Source of the DNA: an uncultured Nesterenkonia sp.
GTDB taxonomy: Bacteria; Actinomycetota; Actinomycetes; Actinomycetales; Micrococcaceae
Assembly (NCBI GenBank): GCA_946222885.1
Contig: CAMIAK010000014.1
Coordinates: forward strand, 1 to 56,127
DNA: 56,127 nucleotides
Direction: 5' to 3'
The notes beneath the pieces were generated by a model. It searched no databases and was not told where the DNA came from. It saw only the letters and a program-made list of their open reading frames with translations. A program made the position numbers and the translations under genes. Below are positions 42,099-49,947 of this stretch, piece by piece; positions within the stretch are counted from its first letter, which is position 1, and every line of letters begins with the position of its first letter.

Positions 42099-43178
42099 AT
42101 GCGTCTGGGCGTGCTGGACATCGGTTCGAACACGGTGCATCTGCTGCTGGTGGATGCCCATATCGGCGCCAAGCCGGAGGCCTTCGCCTCCCATAAGCGC
42201 CCGCTCTCCCTGGTGAGGCACCTGGACGAGTACGGCGCCATCACGGAGGAGGGCCAGCAGGAGCTGATCAGCTTCATCGCGGAGGCGGCACGCTTCGCCG
42301 CCCGCCACCGGGCCGATGACATGCTCTCCTTCTGCACCTCCGCCATCCGGGAGGCCAGCAACGGGGAGGCCGTCCTGGCCCGCGTGACAGCGGAGACCGA
42401 CGTCGAGCTCATGGAGCTCACCGGTGCCCAGGAGTCGGCGATGACCTTCTTCGCGGCCCGCCGCTGGAGGGGCTGGAGCGCCGGGCACATCCTGAACTTC
42501 GACATCGGAGGGGGCTCCTTCGAGATCGCCTACGGCCAGGACGAGCTGCCCGCCACGGCGATGTCGGCCCCGCTGGGCGCGGGACGGCTCACCCGTGACT
42601 GGCTGACCGGGCCGGAAGGGACGCTGCCGGGCGAGCACCCGCCGTCGAAGGAACAGGCCAAGGAGCTCAAGACCTATGTGCGGGAGGAGCTGGAGGCCGC
42701 CCGCCGCGAGTTCCCGGCGCTGAACCATCACACCGAGGTGCTGGCCACCTCGAAGACGTTCCGCTCGCTGGCCCGGATGACCGGCGCCGCGCCCTCGGCG
42801 GAGGGCCCCTATGTGCGCCGCACCCTGACACGCAGGGACCTGAAGCCGCTGGTGAAGCAGCTCGGTGAGATGTCGGCCGCGCAGCGGGCCGAGCTGCCGG
42901 GGGTCTCGGTGACCCGTGCCGCCCAGGTCTTCGCCGGTGCGCTGGCTGCCGAGCAGGCCATGAAGGTCTTCGGGATCGAGGAGCTGCAGATCTGTCCCTG
43001 GGCGCTGCGCGAGGGGCTGATCCTGCGCCGCTTGGACGCCCTGGCCCGGGAGAAGGCCGACGAGGTGAGCCATGCGCCCGGCGTCGGGCATGTGGACCTG
43101 GCCCGGGAGCTGAAGAAGCCCCAGCGCCCCACCGGGCGCCCGCGGGCGGAGGCGGCGGTGGAACATGCCCGCAGCTGA
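42099..43178 (+). CDS. Exopolyphosphatase / pppGpp phosphohydrolase family protein (Ppx/GppA)
   Basis: A 359-residue protein of the actin-like ASKHA fold. Phosphate-binding loops are 'LGVLDIGSNTVHLLLVD' (about 3-19) and 'LNFDIGGGSFEIAYGQ' (about 132-147). It is of the short actinobacterial kind (as M. tuberculosis Ppx1/Ppx2), about 300-350 residues without the long C-terminal HD domain. It would hydrolyse polyphosphate or the terminal phosphate of pppGpp. It overlaps the sugar phosphate isomerase gene by 14 bp and follows topA by 12 bp. Confidence 0.9.
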   Translation: MRLGVLDIGSNTVHLLLVDAHIGAKPEAFASHKRPLSLVRHLDEYGAITEEGQQELISFIAEAARFAARHRADDMLSFCTSAIREASNGEAVLARVTAETDVELMELTGAQESAMTFFAARRWRGWSAGHILNFDIGGGSFEIAYGQDELPATAMSAPLGAGRLTRDWLTGPEGTLPGEHPPSKEQAKELKTYVREELEAARREFPALNHHTEVLATSKTFRSLARMTGAAPSAEGPYVRRTLTRRDLKPLVKQLGEMSAAQRAELPGVSVTRAAQVFAGALAAEQAMKVFGIEELQICPWALREGLILRRLDALAREKADEVSHAPGVGHVDLARELKKPQRPTGRPRAEAAVEHARS

Positions 43179-43977
43179 CATCCCGGTCGCCCTGTCGACC
43201 TCCTCGGTGTACCCGCTGGGCGTGGCGGAGGGGTTCTCCATCGCCGAGGACCTCGGCTATGACGGCGTCGAGGTCATGGTCACCCACCGCACCGAGACTC
43301 AGCAGGCCGAAGTGCTCAACCGGCTCTCGCAGAAGTTCGGCATGGAGATCATGGCGATCCACGCCCCCACGCTGCTGCTGACCCAGCAGGTGTGGGGATC
43401 CGCCTGGGAGAAGCTGGCCAAGAGTGCCCAGCTGGCCCTGGACGTGGGCTGCGGCGTGGTGGTCGCGCACCCGCCGTTCCGCTGGCAGGCCGGCTACGCG
43501 GAGCGCTTCGCCGAGGGCATCGCGGAGATCGAGGAGCGCACCGGCGTGATCTTCGCGGTGGAGAACATGTACCCGTGGCGGGCGGGCGGCCGGGAGGCCA
43601 CCATGTATCTGCCCCACTGGGATCCCGTGGACCAGCCCTACCCCCATGTGACCTGGGACTTCTCCCATGCGGCCACGGCGGAGGCGGACTCCTGCACCTC
43701 AGTGGAGGCCCTCGGCTCCCGGCTGCGGCACGTCCATCTGACCGACGGCTGGTCCAACGGATTCAAGGACGACCACCTCATCCCGGGGTACGGCGAACAG
43801 CGCGTAGCCGAGACCATGGAGCTCATCGGCCGGCCCGACTTCGGCGGCAGCGGCTTCAACGGCGTCGTCGCGGTGGAGGTCTCCACCCGCTCCGCCCGGA
43901 AGGTGGGCGAGCGCGAGCAGTGGCTGGCCGAGTCCCTGGACTTCGCCCGCAAGCACCTGGGCCAGCAGGGCCCCTAG
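43165..43977 (+). CDS. Sugar phosphate isomerase/epimerase family TIM-barrel protein
   Basis: A 270-residue AP endonuclease 2-like TIM barrel. Start 'IPVALSTSSVYPLGVAEGFS', metal-site regions 'AIHAPTLL', 'VVVAHPPFRW', 'FAVENMYPW', 'VTWDFSHA', 'HVHLTDGWS' and 'VAVEVSTR' supply Glu/Asp/His for divalent metal binding. The reaction is unknown; neighbours in actinobacteria (Ppx and ProC) give no firm clue. It overlaps the ppx gene and is 33 bp before proC. Confidence 0.85.
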   Translation: MPAADIPVALSTSSVYPLGVAEGFSIAEDLGYDGVEVMVTHRTETQQAEVLNRLSQKFGMEIMAIHAPTLLLTQQVWGSAWEKLAKSAQLALDVGCGVVVAHPPFRWQAGYAERFAEGIAEIEERTGVIFAVENMYPWRAGGREATMYLPHWDPVDQPYPHVTWDFSHAATAEADSCTSVEALGSRLRHVHLTDGWSNGFKDDHLIPGYGEQRVAETMELIGRPDFGGSGFNGVVAVEVSTRSARKVGEREQWLAESLDFARKHLGQQGP

Positions 43978-44010
43978 AAGCAGATCGTCCGAGAGAGGCA
44001 GGAGACACTG

Positions 44011-44862
44011 ATGAAGATCGCCATGCTGGGCCTGGGGTCCATGAACGGAGCCATCCTCTCCGGCTTCCTCGGCGCCGGGACCGCGCCCGAGGACGTCATC
44101 GCCACCTCCCGCTCCGCCGCCTCCGCGCAGCGACGCTCCGAGCAGCACGGCATCACCGTCCTGTCCGAGGAGGAGGACCCCGCGGCCAACCGCACCGCCG
44201 CCGCGCAGGCTGACGTCGTCTTCCTGGGCGTGAAGCCTCCGCAGATCACCGGCCTCTGTGCAGAGATCCGCGAGGCTCTGAAGCCTGACGTCGTCGTCGT
44301 CTCCGTGGCCGCCGCCGTCACCCTGGAGATGATGGAGGCTGAGCTGAACCCCGGCCAGCCGGTCATCCGCACCATGCCCAACACCCCGCTGTCCGTGGGG
44401 CTCGGCGTGGTGGCCCTGGCCCCGGGCACGCACTGCAGCCGGGAGCAGACCGAGCAGGTCGCGGAGCTGCTGGGCAGCAGCGGGGCGGTCCATGTCCTGC
44501 CGGAGGAGCAGATCGACGCGCTCACCGGCGTCGCCGGCTCCGGCCCGGCCTATGCCTTCTACCTGGCCGAGCACATGGCCGCCGCAGGGGTGGAGATGGG
44601 TCTGGACCCCGAGCTCGCCGCGGACCTCGCCGCCCAGACTCTCTACGGGGCCGGCAGGATGCTGGTGGAGAACAGCGCCGCCCACAGTGCGACCCCGGCC
44701 GACGCCGCCCAGCTGCGCCGCAATGTGACCAGTCCCAACGGCACCACCCAGCAGGCCATCGAGACCTTCGACGCCCGCGGCATGGCCGAGGCCATCCGTG
44801 CCGGAGCGAAGGCCAGCTCGTCCCGGGCCGCGGAGATCACGGAGCAGCTCAAAGAGTCGTAG
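44011..44862 (+). CDS. proC: Pyrroline-5-carboxylate reductase
   Basis: A 283-residue enzyme for the last step of proline synthesis (P5C to proline, NAD(P)H). The N-terminal Rossmann motif is 'KIAMLGLGSMNGAILSGFLG' (about 2-21). 'FLGVKPPQI' and 'IRTMPNTPLSVGLG' are family signatures. The C-terminal dimerisation part has 'ALTGVAGSGPAYAFYLAEHM' and 'LRRNVTSPNGTTQQAIETF'. The start is ATG 44011 with AGGCAGGAGA before it. It is followed 10 bp later by ktrB; proline and K+ are both used in osmotic response. Confidence 0.95.
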   Translation: MKIAMLGLGSMNGAILSGFLGAGTAPEDVIATSRSAASAQRRSEQHGITVLSEEEDPAANRTAAAQADVVFLGVKPPQITGLCAEIREALKPDVVVVSVAAAVTLEMMEAELNPGQPVIRTMPNTPLSVGLGVVALAPGTHCSREQTEQVAELLGSSGAVHVLPEEQIDALTGVAGSGPAYAFYLAEHMAAAGVEMGLDPELAADLAAQTLYGAGRMLVENSAAHSATPADAAQLRRNVTSPNGTTQQAIETFDARGMAEAIRAGAKASSSRAAEITEQLKES

Positions 44863-44872
44863 GCTGGACCCC

Positions 44873-46288
44873 ATGCAGGGGGACACCACGCAGCGTCCGG
44901 CCGCCTACGGCCGGCAGATGCACGAGACCGGCGCCTGGCGCAGCTTCACCCGCTGGCTGGGCCGGCTCTCCGGATCCTCGCCCGCCCGGGCCGCGCTGCT
45001 GATCTTCGCACTGACCATCGGGCTGTTCACCTCCCTGCTGATGACGCCCTGGGCCACGGCCAGCGGCCGGGCCCCCGAGTTCCACGACGCCCTGTTCGTG
45101 GCGACCTCTGCAGTCACCGTCACCGGCCTGACGCCGGTGAACACCGCCGAGCACTGGTCCCTGGCCGGAGAGATCGTCATCCTGACCGGCATCCAGATCG
45201 GCGGGCTCGGCATCATCACCATCGCCGCTCTGCTGGCCATCTCGGTGACCCGCCATCTGGGCCTGCGTACCCGCCTGGTGGCCCAGGAGGGCATGTCCAC
45301 CGGCAAGCTGGGGGAGACCGGCTCGCTGATCAAGACCGTGGTGATCTGCTCCGCCGTCGTCGAGCTGGCCCTGGCGCTGGTGCTGGTCCCCAGGATGATC
45401 GTGCTGGAGGGCAGCATCGGCACCGGCTTCTGGCACGGCCTCTTCTATGCCGTCTCCGCCTTCAACAACGCCGGCTTCGTCATCCATCCGGAGGGCCTGG
45501 CCGGCATCGACCATGACCCGGTGGTGCTGTGGACCATCATGATCGGCGTCTTCCTGGGCAGCCTCGGCTTCCCGGTCCTGCTGCTGCTGTGGCGCTGCCG
45601 CTGGCATATCAGGAGGTGGAGCCTGCACACCCGGCTGACCGTGGAGGTGACCGTCCTGCTGATGGTGGTCGGTGCGATCCTCTACGCCGTGCTCGAGTGG
45701 AACCACGCCGACACCCTGGGCCAGATGAGCACGGGGGAGAAGCTGCAGAACTCGCTCTTCGCCTCGGTGATGATGCGCTCCGGCGGGTTCTCCGTGGTGG
45801 AGAACGTCATGGAGCATTCGGAGACCATGCTCATCACCAACGCGCTGATGTTCGCAGGCGGCGGCTCGGCCTCCACCGCCGGAGGCATCAAGGTGACCAC
45901 CATCGCGGTCATCTTCCTCGCCTTCCTGGCCGAGGCCCGCGGTCATGAGGAGTCCACCGCCCATGGGCGCACCATCCCCGCACAGGCGGTGCGCGTGGCG
46001 ATCTCCGTGGTGGCGATGGGGGCGACCTTCGTGCTGATCTCCACCCTGGCGCTGATCATCATCAGCGGCGATGACCTGGAGCGGCCGCTGTTCGAGTCGA
46101 TCTCAGCCTTCGCCACCGTCGGACTGACCTCCGGGCTGACCGAGGAGCTCCCGCCGGCCGGGCTGTATGTGCTCTCCGGACTGATGTTCGCCGGGCGCAT
46201 CGGCATCATGACCTTCGCGACGGCGCTGACCATCCGGCACAGCCGCACCCGTTACCGCTATCCTGAGGCCCGGCCGATCATCGGCTGA
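44873..46288 (+). CDS. ktrB: Potassium uptake protein, KtrB/TrkH family
   Basis: A 471-residue membrane protein with four membrane-pore-membrane repeats. The selectivity glycine of each pore loop is visible: 'ATSAVTVTGLTPV' (about 93-105), 'AVSAFNNAGFVI' (about 196-207), 'VMMRSGGFSVVEN' (about 298-310) and 'SAFATVGLTSGLT' (about 411-423). It carries K+ (or Na+-coupled K+) across the membrane. The regulatory subunit KtrA follows 28 bp later, so the two form a complex. The start is ATG 44873; the track-length alternative at 44798 would overlap proC. Confidence 0.93.
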   Translation: MQGDTTQRPAAYGRQMHETGAWRSFTRWLGRLSGSSPARAALLIFALTIGLFTSLLMTPWATASGRAPEFHDALFVATSAVTVTGLTPVNTAEHWSLAGEIVILTGIQIGGLGIITIAALLAISVTRHLGLRTRLVAQEGMSTGKLGETGSLIKTVVICSAVVELALALVLVPRMIVLEGSIGTGFWHGLFYAVSAFNNAGFVIHPEGLAGIDHDPVVLWTIMIGVFLGSLGFPVLLLLWRCRWHIRRWSLHTRLTVEVTVLLMVVGAILYAVLEWNHADTLGQMSTGEKLQNSLFASVMMRSGGFSVVENVMEHSETMLITNALMFAGGGSASTAGGIKVTTIAVIFLAFLAEARGHEESTAHGRTIPAQAVRVAISVVAMGATFVLISTLALIIISGDDLERPLFESISAFATVGLTSGLTEELPPAGLYVLSGLMFAGRIGIMTFATALTIRHSRTRYRYPEARPIIG

Positions 46289-46316
46289 GCCCTTCCGCCC
46301 GGAGAGGAAAGACCAC

Positions 46317-46985
46317 GTGGCAAAGCAGAGTCAGAGCAACAAGCCGGTGCTCGTCGTCGGGCTGGGGCGCTTCGGCATCGCCCTGGCGGAGCAGCTGATC
46401 TCCCAGAACAAGGAGGTGCTCGCCGTCGAGCGCAGCCGCGGGCTGGTGCAGAAGTATGCCGATGCGCTGACCCATGTGGTCGAAGCCGACGCCACCGACA
46501 TCGAGGCGCTCAAGCAGCTCGGCGCCGATGAGTTCGACAGCGCGGTGGTCGGCGTCGGGACCTCCATCGAGTCCAGCGTGCTGATCGCCGCGAACCTGGT
46601 GGACCTCGGGGTCAAGCAGGTCTGGGCCAAGGCGATCAACCCCACCCACGGCAAGATCCTCACCCGCATCGGCTGCCACCACGTGATCTACCCGGAGCAC
46701 GACGCCGGGGTGCGCGCTGCCCACCTGGTGCCCGGTCAGATGCTGGACTTCATCAAGTTCGACGACGACTTCGCGATCGTCAAGATGCGTCCGCCCAAGG
46801 ATCTGCACGGCAAGACCATCGACCAGTGCCAGCCCCGCAAGCGCCACGGGGTCAACGTGGTGGGGGTGAAGTCCCCGGGCAAGGACTTCGTCTACGCCCA
46901 GCCGGACACCACGGTCTCGGCCGGGGACACGATCATCGTCTCCGGCGACGTCAACGTCCTCGAAGGTTTCGCAGACTCGGTCTGA
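46317..46985 (+). CDS. ktrA: Potassium uptake regulatory protein KtrA (RCK)
   Basis: A 222-residue cytosolic gating subunit. The RCK-N Rossmann domain begins 'PVLVVGLGRFGIALAEQLIS' (GxGxxG, about 10-29) and includes 'VEADATDIEALKQLG' with the acidic nucleotide-ribose contact. RCK-C is the last part (about 140-222: 'LHGKTIDQCQPRKRHGVNVV'). It binds ATP/ADP or NAD and c-di-AMP in homologues and opens KtrB. The start is GTG 46317 (MAKQSQ). It is the last gene of the proC-ktrB-ktrA run; acuC starts 20 bp later. Confidence 0.93.
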   Translation: MAKQSQSNKPVLVVGLGRFGIALAEQLISQNKEVLAVERSRGLVQKYADALTHVVEADATDIEALKQLGADEFDSAVVGVGTSIESSVLIAANLVDLGVKQVWAKAINPTHGKILTRIGCHHVIYPEHDAGVRAAHLVPGQMLDFIKFDDDFAIVKMRPPKDLHGKTIDQCQPRKRHGVNVVGVKSPGKDFVYAQPDTTVSAGDTIIVSGDVNVLEGFADSV

Positions 46986-47005
46986 TGTCCCGTAGGCTTT
47001 GAGCT

Positions 47006-48259
47006 GTGACGCACACCTCGTCAGACTCCGCCCCGCCGGCCTCCGGCTTCAGGGCCGCCGTGCCCACTGCGGTGGTCTGGGACCCGGCGCTGCTGGGCTA
47101 CCGGTTCAACGCCACCCACCCCATGGACCCGGTGCGGCTGGACCTCACCGAGAGGCTGTGCCGGGAGTTCGGCATCTTCGACGACCCGCAGGTCTCGCTC
47201 ATCACTCCCGGGATCGCAGGGGACGAGGTCCTGCGGACTGTCCATGATCCTGCCTATATCGAGGCGGTCCGTGCCGGCTCCTCCCAGGGGCTGGCCTCGG
47301 CGGAGCACGGACTCGGCACCGAGGACACCCCGGTCTTCCCGGAGCTGCACGAGGGGGCCGCGCGCATCGCCGACGGCACACTGCGCTGTGCTGAGGCCCT
47401 GCTGGACGGGAGCGCGCTGCACGCGGTGAACTTCGCCGGGGGCATGCATCATGCCGACTGCGCGAAGGCTGGCGGATTCTGCGTCTACAACGACGCAGCC
47501 CTGGCGATTATGAGGCTGTTGGAGCCCGGCCCCGGCCGAAGCGGGGTGCGCAGGGTCCTGTACCTCGACGTCGACGCCCACCACGGCGACGGCACCCAGA
47601 GCATCTTCTATGACGACCCCCGCGTCATGACCGTCTCCCTGCACCAGACCGGGACCACGCTGTTCCCCGGCACCGGCTTCCCCAATGAGACCGGCGGCGG
47701 GGGCCCGGCGGGTGCGGAGGGCACGGCGGTCAACATCGCCCTGCCGGCCGGCACCGGCGACGCCGGCTGGCTGCGGGCCTTCCACGCGGTGGTGCCCGAG
47801 CTGGTGCGTGCCTTCGAGCCGGAGGTGATCGTCTCCCAGCACGGCTGCGACTCCCACGTCTCGGACCCGCTGAGCGATCTGCGGCTCTCCGTGGACGCCC
47901 AGCGGCAGATGGCCCTGGACGTGGCGCTGCTGGCCGAGGAGCATACGGGGAACCGCTGGCTGGCCACCGGCGGCGGCGGATACTCCGTCCATGACGTGGT
48001 CCCGCGCAGCTGGGCGCATCTGACCGCGGTGGCCGCGGGCAGCCCCATCCGGCTGGACACCCCGACCCCGGAGTCTTGGCGCGACTACGTCAGGGAGCAT
48101 TGCGAGGTCGAGGCCCCGCAGTCCATGGGCGACGACGCCGAACTCTGGTGGAGGTCCTGGGAGATGGGCTACGACCCCTCCGACGGAGTCGACCGTGCGG
48201 TCATGCAGACCCGCAAGGAGATCTTCCCGCTCTACGGCCTCGATCCCTGGTTCGACTGA
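47006..48259 (+). CDS. acuC: AcuC-type acetoin utilization protein / histone-deacetylase-like lysine deacetylase
   Basis: A 417-residue zinc hydrolase of class I HDAC fold. Active-site elements: 'NFAGGMHHADCAKAGGFCVYND' (charge-relay His-His pair, about 144-160), 'LYLDVDAHHGDGTQSIF' (zinc Asp and His, about 191-207), 'VSQHGCDSHVSDPLS' (zinc Asp, about 276) and 'LATGGGGYSVHDVVP'. AcuC in Bacillus deacetylates acetyl-CoA synthetase at its active-site Lys. The Acs encoded at 17.9-19.9 kb has that Lys, so it may be the substrate. The start is GTG 47006. The stop is followed by two strong hairpins. Confidence 0.9.
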   Translation: MTHTSSDSAPPASGFRAAVPTAVVWDPALLGYRFNATHPMDPVRLDLTERLCREFGIFDDPQVSLITPGIAGDEVLRTVHDPAYIEAVRAGSSQGLASAEHGLGTEDTPVFPELHEGAARIADGTLRCAEALLDGSALHAVNFAGGMHHADCAKAGGFCVYNDAALAIMRLLEPGPGRSGVRRVLYLDVDAHHGDGTQSIFYDDPRVMTVSLHQTGTTLFPGTGFPNETGGGGPAGAEGTAVNIALPAGTGDAGWLRAFHAVVPELVRAFEPEVIVSQHGCDSHVSDPLSDLRLSVDAQRQMALDVALLAEEHTGNRWLATGGGGYSVHDVVPRSWAHLTAVAAGSPIRLDTPTPESWRDYVREHCEVEAPQSMGDDAELWWRSWEMGYDPSDGVDRAVMQTRKEIFPLYGLDPWFD

Positions 48260-48267
48260 GCTGCCCC

Positions 48268-48319
48268 GGGGCCGGGTACACGCCCCGGCCCCTCTCGGCC
48301 GGCTGCGGCGGCGCCGGCC
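48268..48319 (+). terminator. Double hairpin after acuC
   Basis: GGGGCCGGG (48268-48276) and CCCGGCCCC (48284-48292) are perfect 9-bp arms with a 7-nt loop. A second hairpin, GGCCGGC/GCCGGCC (48297-48303, 48313-48319), follows. They begin 9 bp after the acuC stop and separate it from the bS22-like gene. No T-tract. Confidence 0.75.
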
Positions 48320-48425
48320 ATCGCGCCTGAAGCGCCCCGGCGATTCTGTTCTGCTCCTGCGTTGCCGTTACACTGTTCCGAGACCTTTTGGCTGAAATTC
48401 ACCTACAGACAAGGACCAGTACCCT

Positions 48426-48524
48426 ATGGGCTCTGTGATCAAGAAGCGCCGTAAGCGTATGGCGAAGAAGAAGCACCGCAAGCGTCTGCGGAAGACCCGC
48501 CACCAGCGGCGCAACAAGAAGTAA
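48426..48524 (+). CDS. bS22-like 30S ribosomal protein (AURKAIP1/COX24 domain), 32 residues
   Basis: A complete small gene, ATG 48426 to TAA 48524, encoding GSVIKKRRKRMAKKKHRKRL after the initial Met, with the rest equally rich in Lys/Arg. This 32-residue sequence is nearly invariant in actinobacteria and in mycobacteria it is a small-subunit protein (bS22) at the decoding region. GACAAGGACC before the ATG is the ribosome binding site. A terminator hairpin follows at 48541. It is monocistronic and is the smallest confident gene in the window. Confidence 0.95.
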   Translation: MGSVIKKRRKRMAKKKHRKRLRKTRHQRRNKK

Positions 48525-48540
48525 GTCTTCTTGCCTGTTC

Positions 48541-48576
48541 AGAAGGGCCCCGGAGCGTCTGCTTCGGGGCTCTTCT
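48541..48576 (+). terminator. Terminator of the bS22-like gene
   Basis: AGAAGGGCCCCGGAGC (48541-48556) pairs with GCTTCGGGGCTCTTCT (48561-48576) at 14 of 16 positions (the others are G-U) with a GTCT loop, 17 bp after the stop. It is a clear strong hairpin. Confidence 0.8.
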
Positions 48577-48610
48577 GTGTCCGTCCGACAGCTCGGAGAG
48601 GGAGAGCGTG

Positions 48611-48871
48611 ATGAGCGATGTGACCGTCGAGGTCCTGACCAAACAGGGGTGCCACCTGTGCGAGGACGCGCTGGAGGTGACCCGGCAGGCCTGCGAGGAG
48701 TTCGGCCTGGAGTCCCGGAACGTGGACATCACCCACGACGCCGCGCTGCTGGAGGCCTACGCCGAGGAGATCCCGGTGCTGCGCATCGACGGGATGGTGC
48801 GTGACTTCTGGCGCTTCGACCCGGTGCGCCTGCGCCGGCTGCTGCAGGAGGCGCTCGGCCGGCAGGCCTGA
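48611..48871 (+). CDS. Glutaredoxin-like protein
   Basis: An 86-residue thioredoxin-fold protein with 'VEVLTKQGCHLCEDALEV' at the N-terminus, giving a C-x-x-C active site (CHLC, about residues 14-17) in place of CPYC. 'EIPVLRIDGMVRDFWRF' holds the cis-Pro. It is of the DUF836/glutaredoxin-2-like family of actinobacteria, presumably a thiol-disulfide oxidoreductase. The start is ATG 48611; GTG 48608 directly precedes it. The preceding GGAGAGGGAGAG is the ribosome binding site. The stop is 16 bp before repeat copy D. Confidence 0.85.
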   Translation: MSDVTVEVLTKQGCHLCEDALEVTRQACEEFGLESRNVDITHDAALLEAYAEEIPVLRIDGMVRDFWRFDPVRLRRLLQEALGRQA

Positions 48872-48887
48872 GTTTGCCTCCGCCTGG

Positions 48888-48955
48888 ATTCGAGCGGGGT
48901 TTACGCCCTTTTTAGGCGGTTTTCACCGCCATAAGGGCGTAAACCCCGCTCGAAT
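48888..48955. repeat. Convergent-junction inverted repeat, copy D (best preserved)
   Basis: The left arm ATTCGAGCGGGGTTTACGCCC + TT (48888-48910) is the exact reverse complement of 48933-48955, a perfect 23-bp stem. Inside it, GGCGGT (48915-48920) and ACCGCC (48925-48930) form a second hairpin with a TTTC loop. Where copies A and C have GGCCC/GGGCC, this copy has CGCCC/GGGCG: both sides changed together. It lies between the converging glutaredoxin-like and lpqE-like genes. Confidence 0.9.
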
Positions 48956-48978
48956 TTCACGTGGAGTCCCCACAGACG

Positions 48979-49020
48979 CAATGAGGGCCCGGCCGATCGG
49001 ATTCGGCCGGGCCCTCATTG
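48979..49020 (-). terminator. Perfect 18-bp hairpin after the lpqE-like gene
   Basis: CAATGAGGGCCCGGCCGA (48979-48996) and TCGGCCGGGCCCTCATTG (49003-49020) are perfect complements around a 6-nt loop. It lies 23 bp beyond the lipoprotein stop on the minus strand, and next to repeat copy D, the same paired arrangement as at crp. It probably terminates the minus-strand gene. Confidence 0.85.
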
Positions 49021-49043
49021 CTAGAGGCGGGGAAGAGGGTCGC

Positions 49044-49700
49044 TCAGTGAGCGGCCTCCTCCTCGTCCTCGGCGTCGAGCTGGGCCTGCTGCTCCTCGTA
49101 GACCTCCATGTAGAAGTCGTTGCAGAGCTGGAGGCCCTCTTCGTCATGCGGGTCGTCCGCGGCGCCGCCGCCGTGGGTCGCGGTGCAGTCCTCGAGGTGG
49201 GCGATGTCCTCCTCGTCGAAGTCTTCCAGCAGGGCCTCGCGGTACTCCTCCAGGGTGCCGTCCAGCACCGTGGTGGGCACGGTCTGGCTCTCGCCGTCCA
49301 CCGTGTATTCGACGTCGTAGAAGCTTCCGATGTCCCCGCCGAAGCCGTCGACGACGAACTCCTCGTCGTGCTCCAGGGAGAGCCGCTCGCCGGGCTCCAG
49401 GGTGGTGGAGAAGGTCTCGCCGTCCACGCTGATCTCGACCTGCGCGTCCTGGGCCTGCGGGCCGTAGGCCGTGTTGACGATGGACCCGATGGCGCGTGCC
49501 GCGTCGCTGTCCCTGGTGGTGAGGAAGATGATGTCGGCGTACTTCACGTCCCCGATCTCCACGCCGACGCCGTCGGAGGGATCGTACTGGTGCGTGGTGG
49601 CCTGATAGTTGATCGCGCTGCAGCCGGTGGCGCCCACAATGGCAACCGCTGCAAGGGAGGCCATCACCGTACGGCGGGCCTTGTCAGCTGCGAACTTCAC
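49044..49700 (-). CDS. LpqE-like secreted lipoprotein
   Basis: A 218-residue protein with a lipoprotein signal: basic start (KFAADKARR), hydrophobic helix to about residue 26 and a lipobox ending ATGC (Cys27), then SAINYQATTHQYDPSDGVGV. The core includes 'ADIIFLTTRDSDAARAIGSIVN' and 'LEPGERLSLEH', as in the LpqE/DUF461-type fold. Its position opposite carD and upstream of ispDF/cysS is that of M. tuberculosis LpqE (Rv3584), which supports the name. The C-terminus is an acidic Glu/Asp-rich stretch. Function unknown. It has its own strong terminator at 48979. Confidence 0.78.
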   Translation of the reverse strand: MKFAADKARRTVMASLAAVAIVGATGCSAINYQATTHQYDPSDGVGVEIGDVKYADIIFLTTRDSDAARAIGSIVNTAYGPQAQDAQVEISVDGETFSTTLEPGERLSLEHDEEFVVDGFGGDIGSFYDVEYTVDGESQTVPTTVLDGTLEEYREALLEDFDEEDIAHLEDCTATHGGGAADDPHDEEGLQLCNDFYMEVYEEQQAQLDAEDEEEAAH

Positions 49701-49822
49701 GTCGAGAGTCTCCTCTGATCTCGGTGCGACATAGATCGCTCACCAGGGTACTCCATGGAGCCCTGGCGGTGCTGTCCGGGTCACACAGGTTGAGCGCCTG
49801 CGCGCTTGGGTGCTGAGGGAGA

Positions 49823-49839
49823 TTCTACGCGACGTAGAA
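49823..49839. promoter_or_regulatory. Palindrome in the lpqE/carD divergent region
   Basis: TTCTACG (49823-49829) and CGTAGAA (49833-49839) are perfect 7-bp arms around CGA, followed by four more A bases. It lies about midway in the 247-bp divergent region (49701-49947), which contains no gene. It could be an operator for the lipoprotein gene or the carD promoter. carD also has TAAACT at 49916-49921 as a possible -10. Confidence 0.5.
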
Positions 49840-49947
49840 AAAACGTGGGCGCGTAGCTTATTCCGTGTCATGACGGTTGCGATGAACGACACGCTGATCG
49901 AAATGTGACCCGTGATAAACTGGTCTGCGGGAAAGGGGAACAATTAC

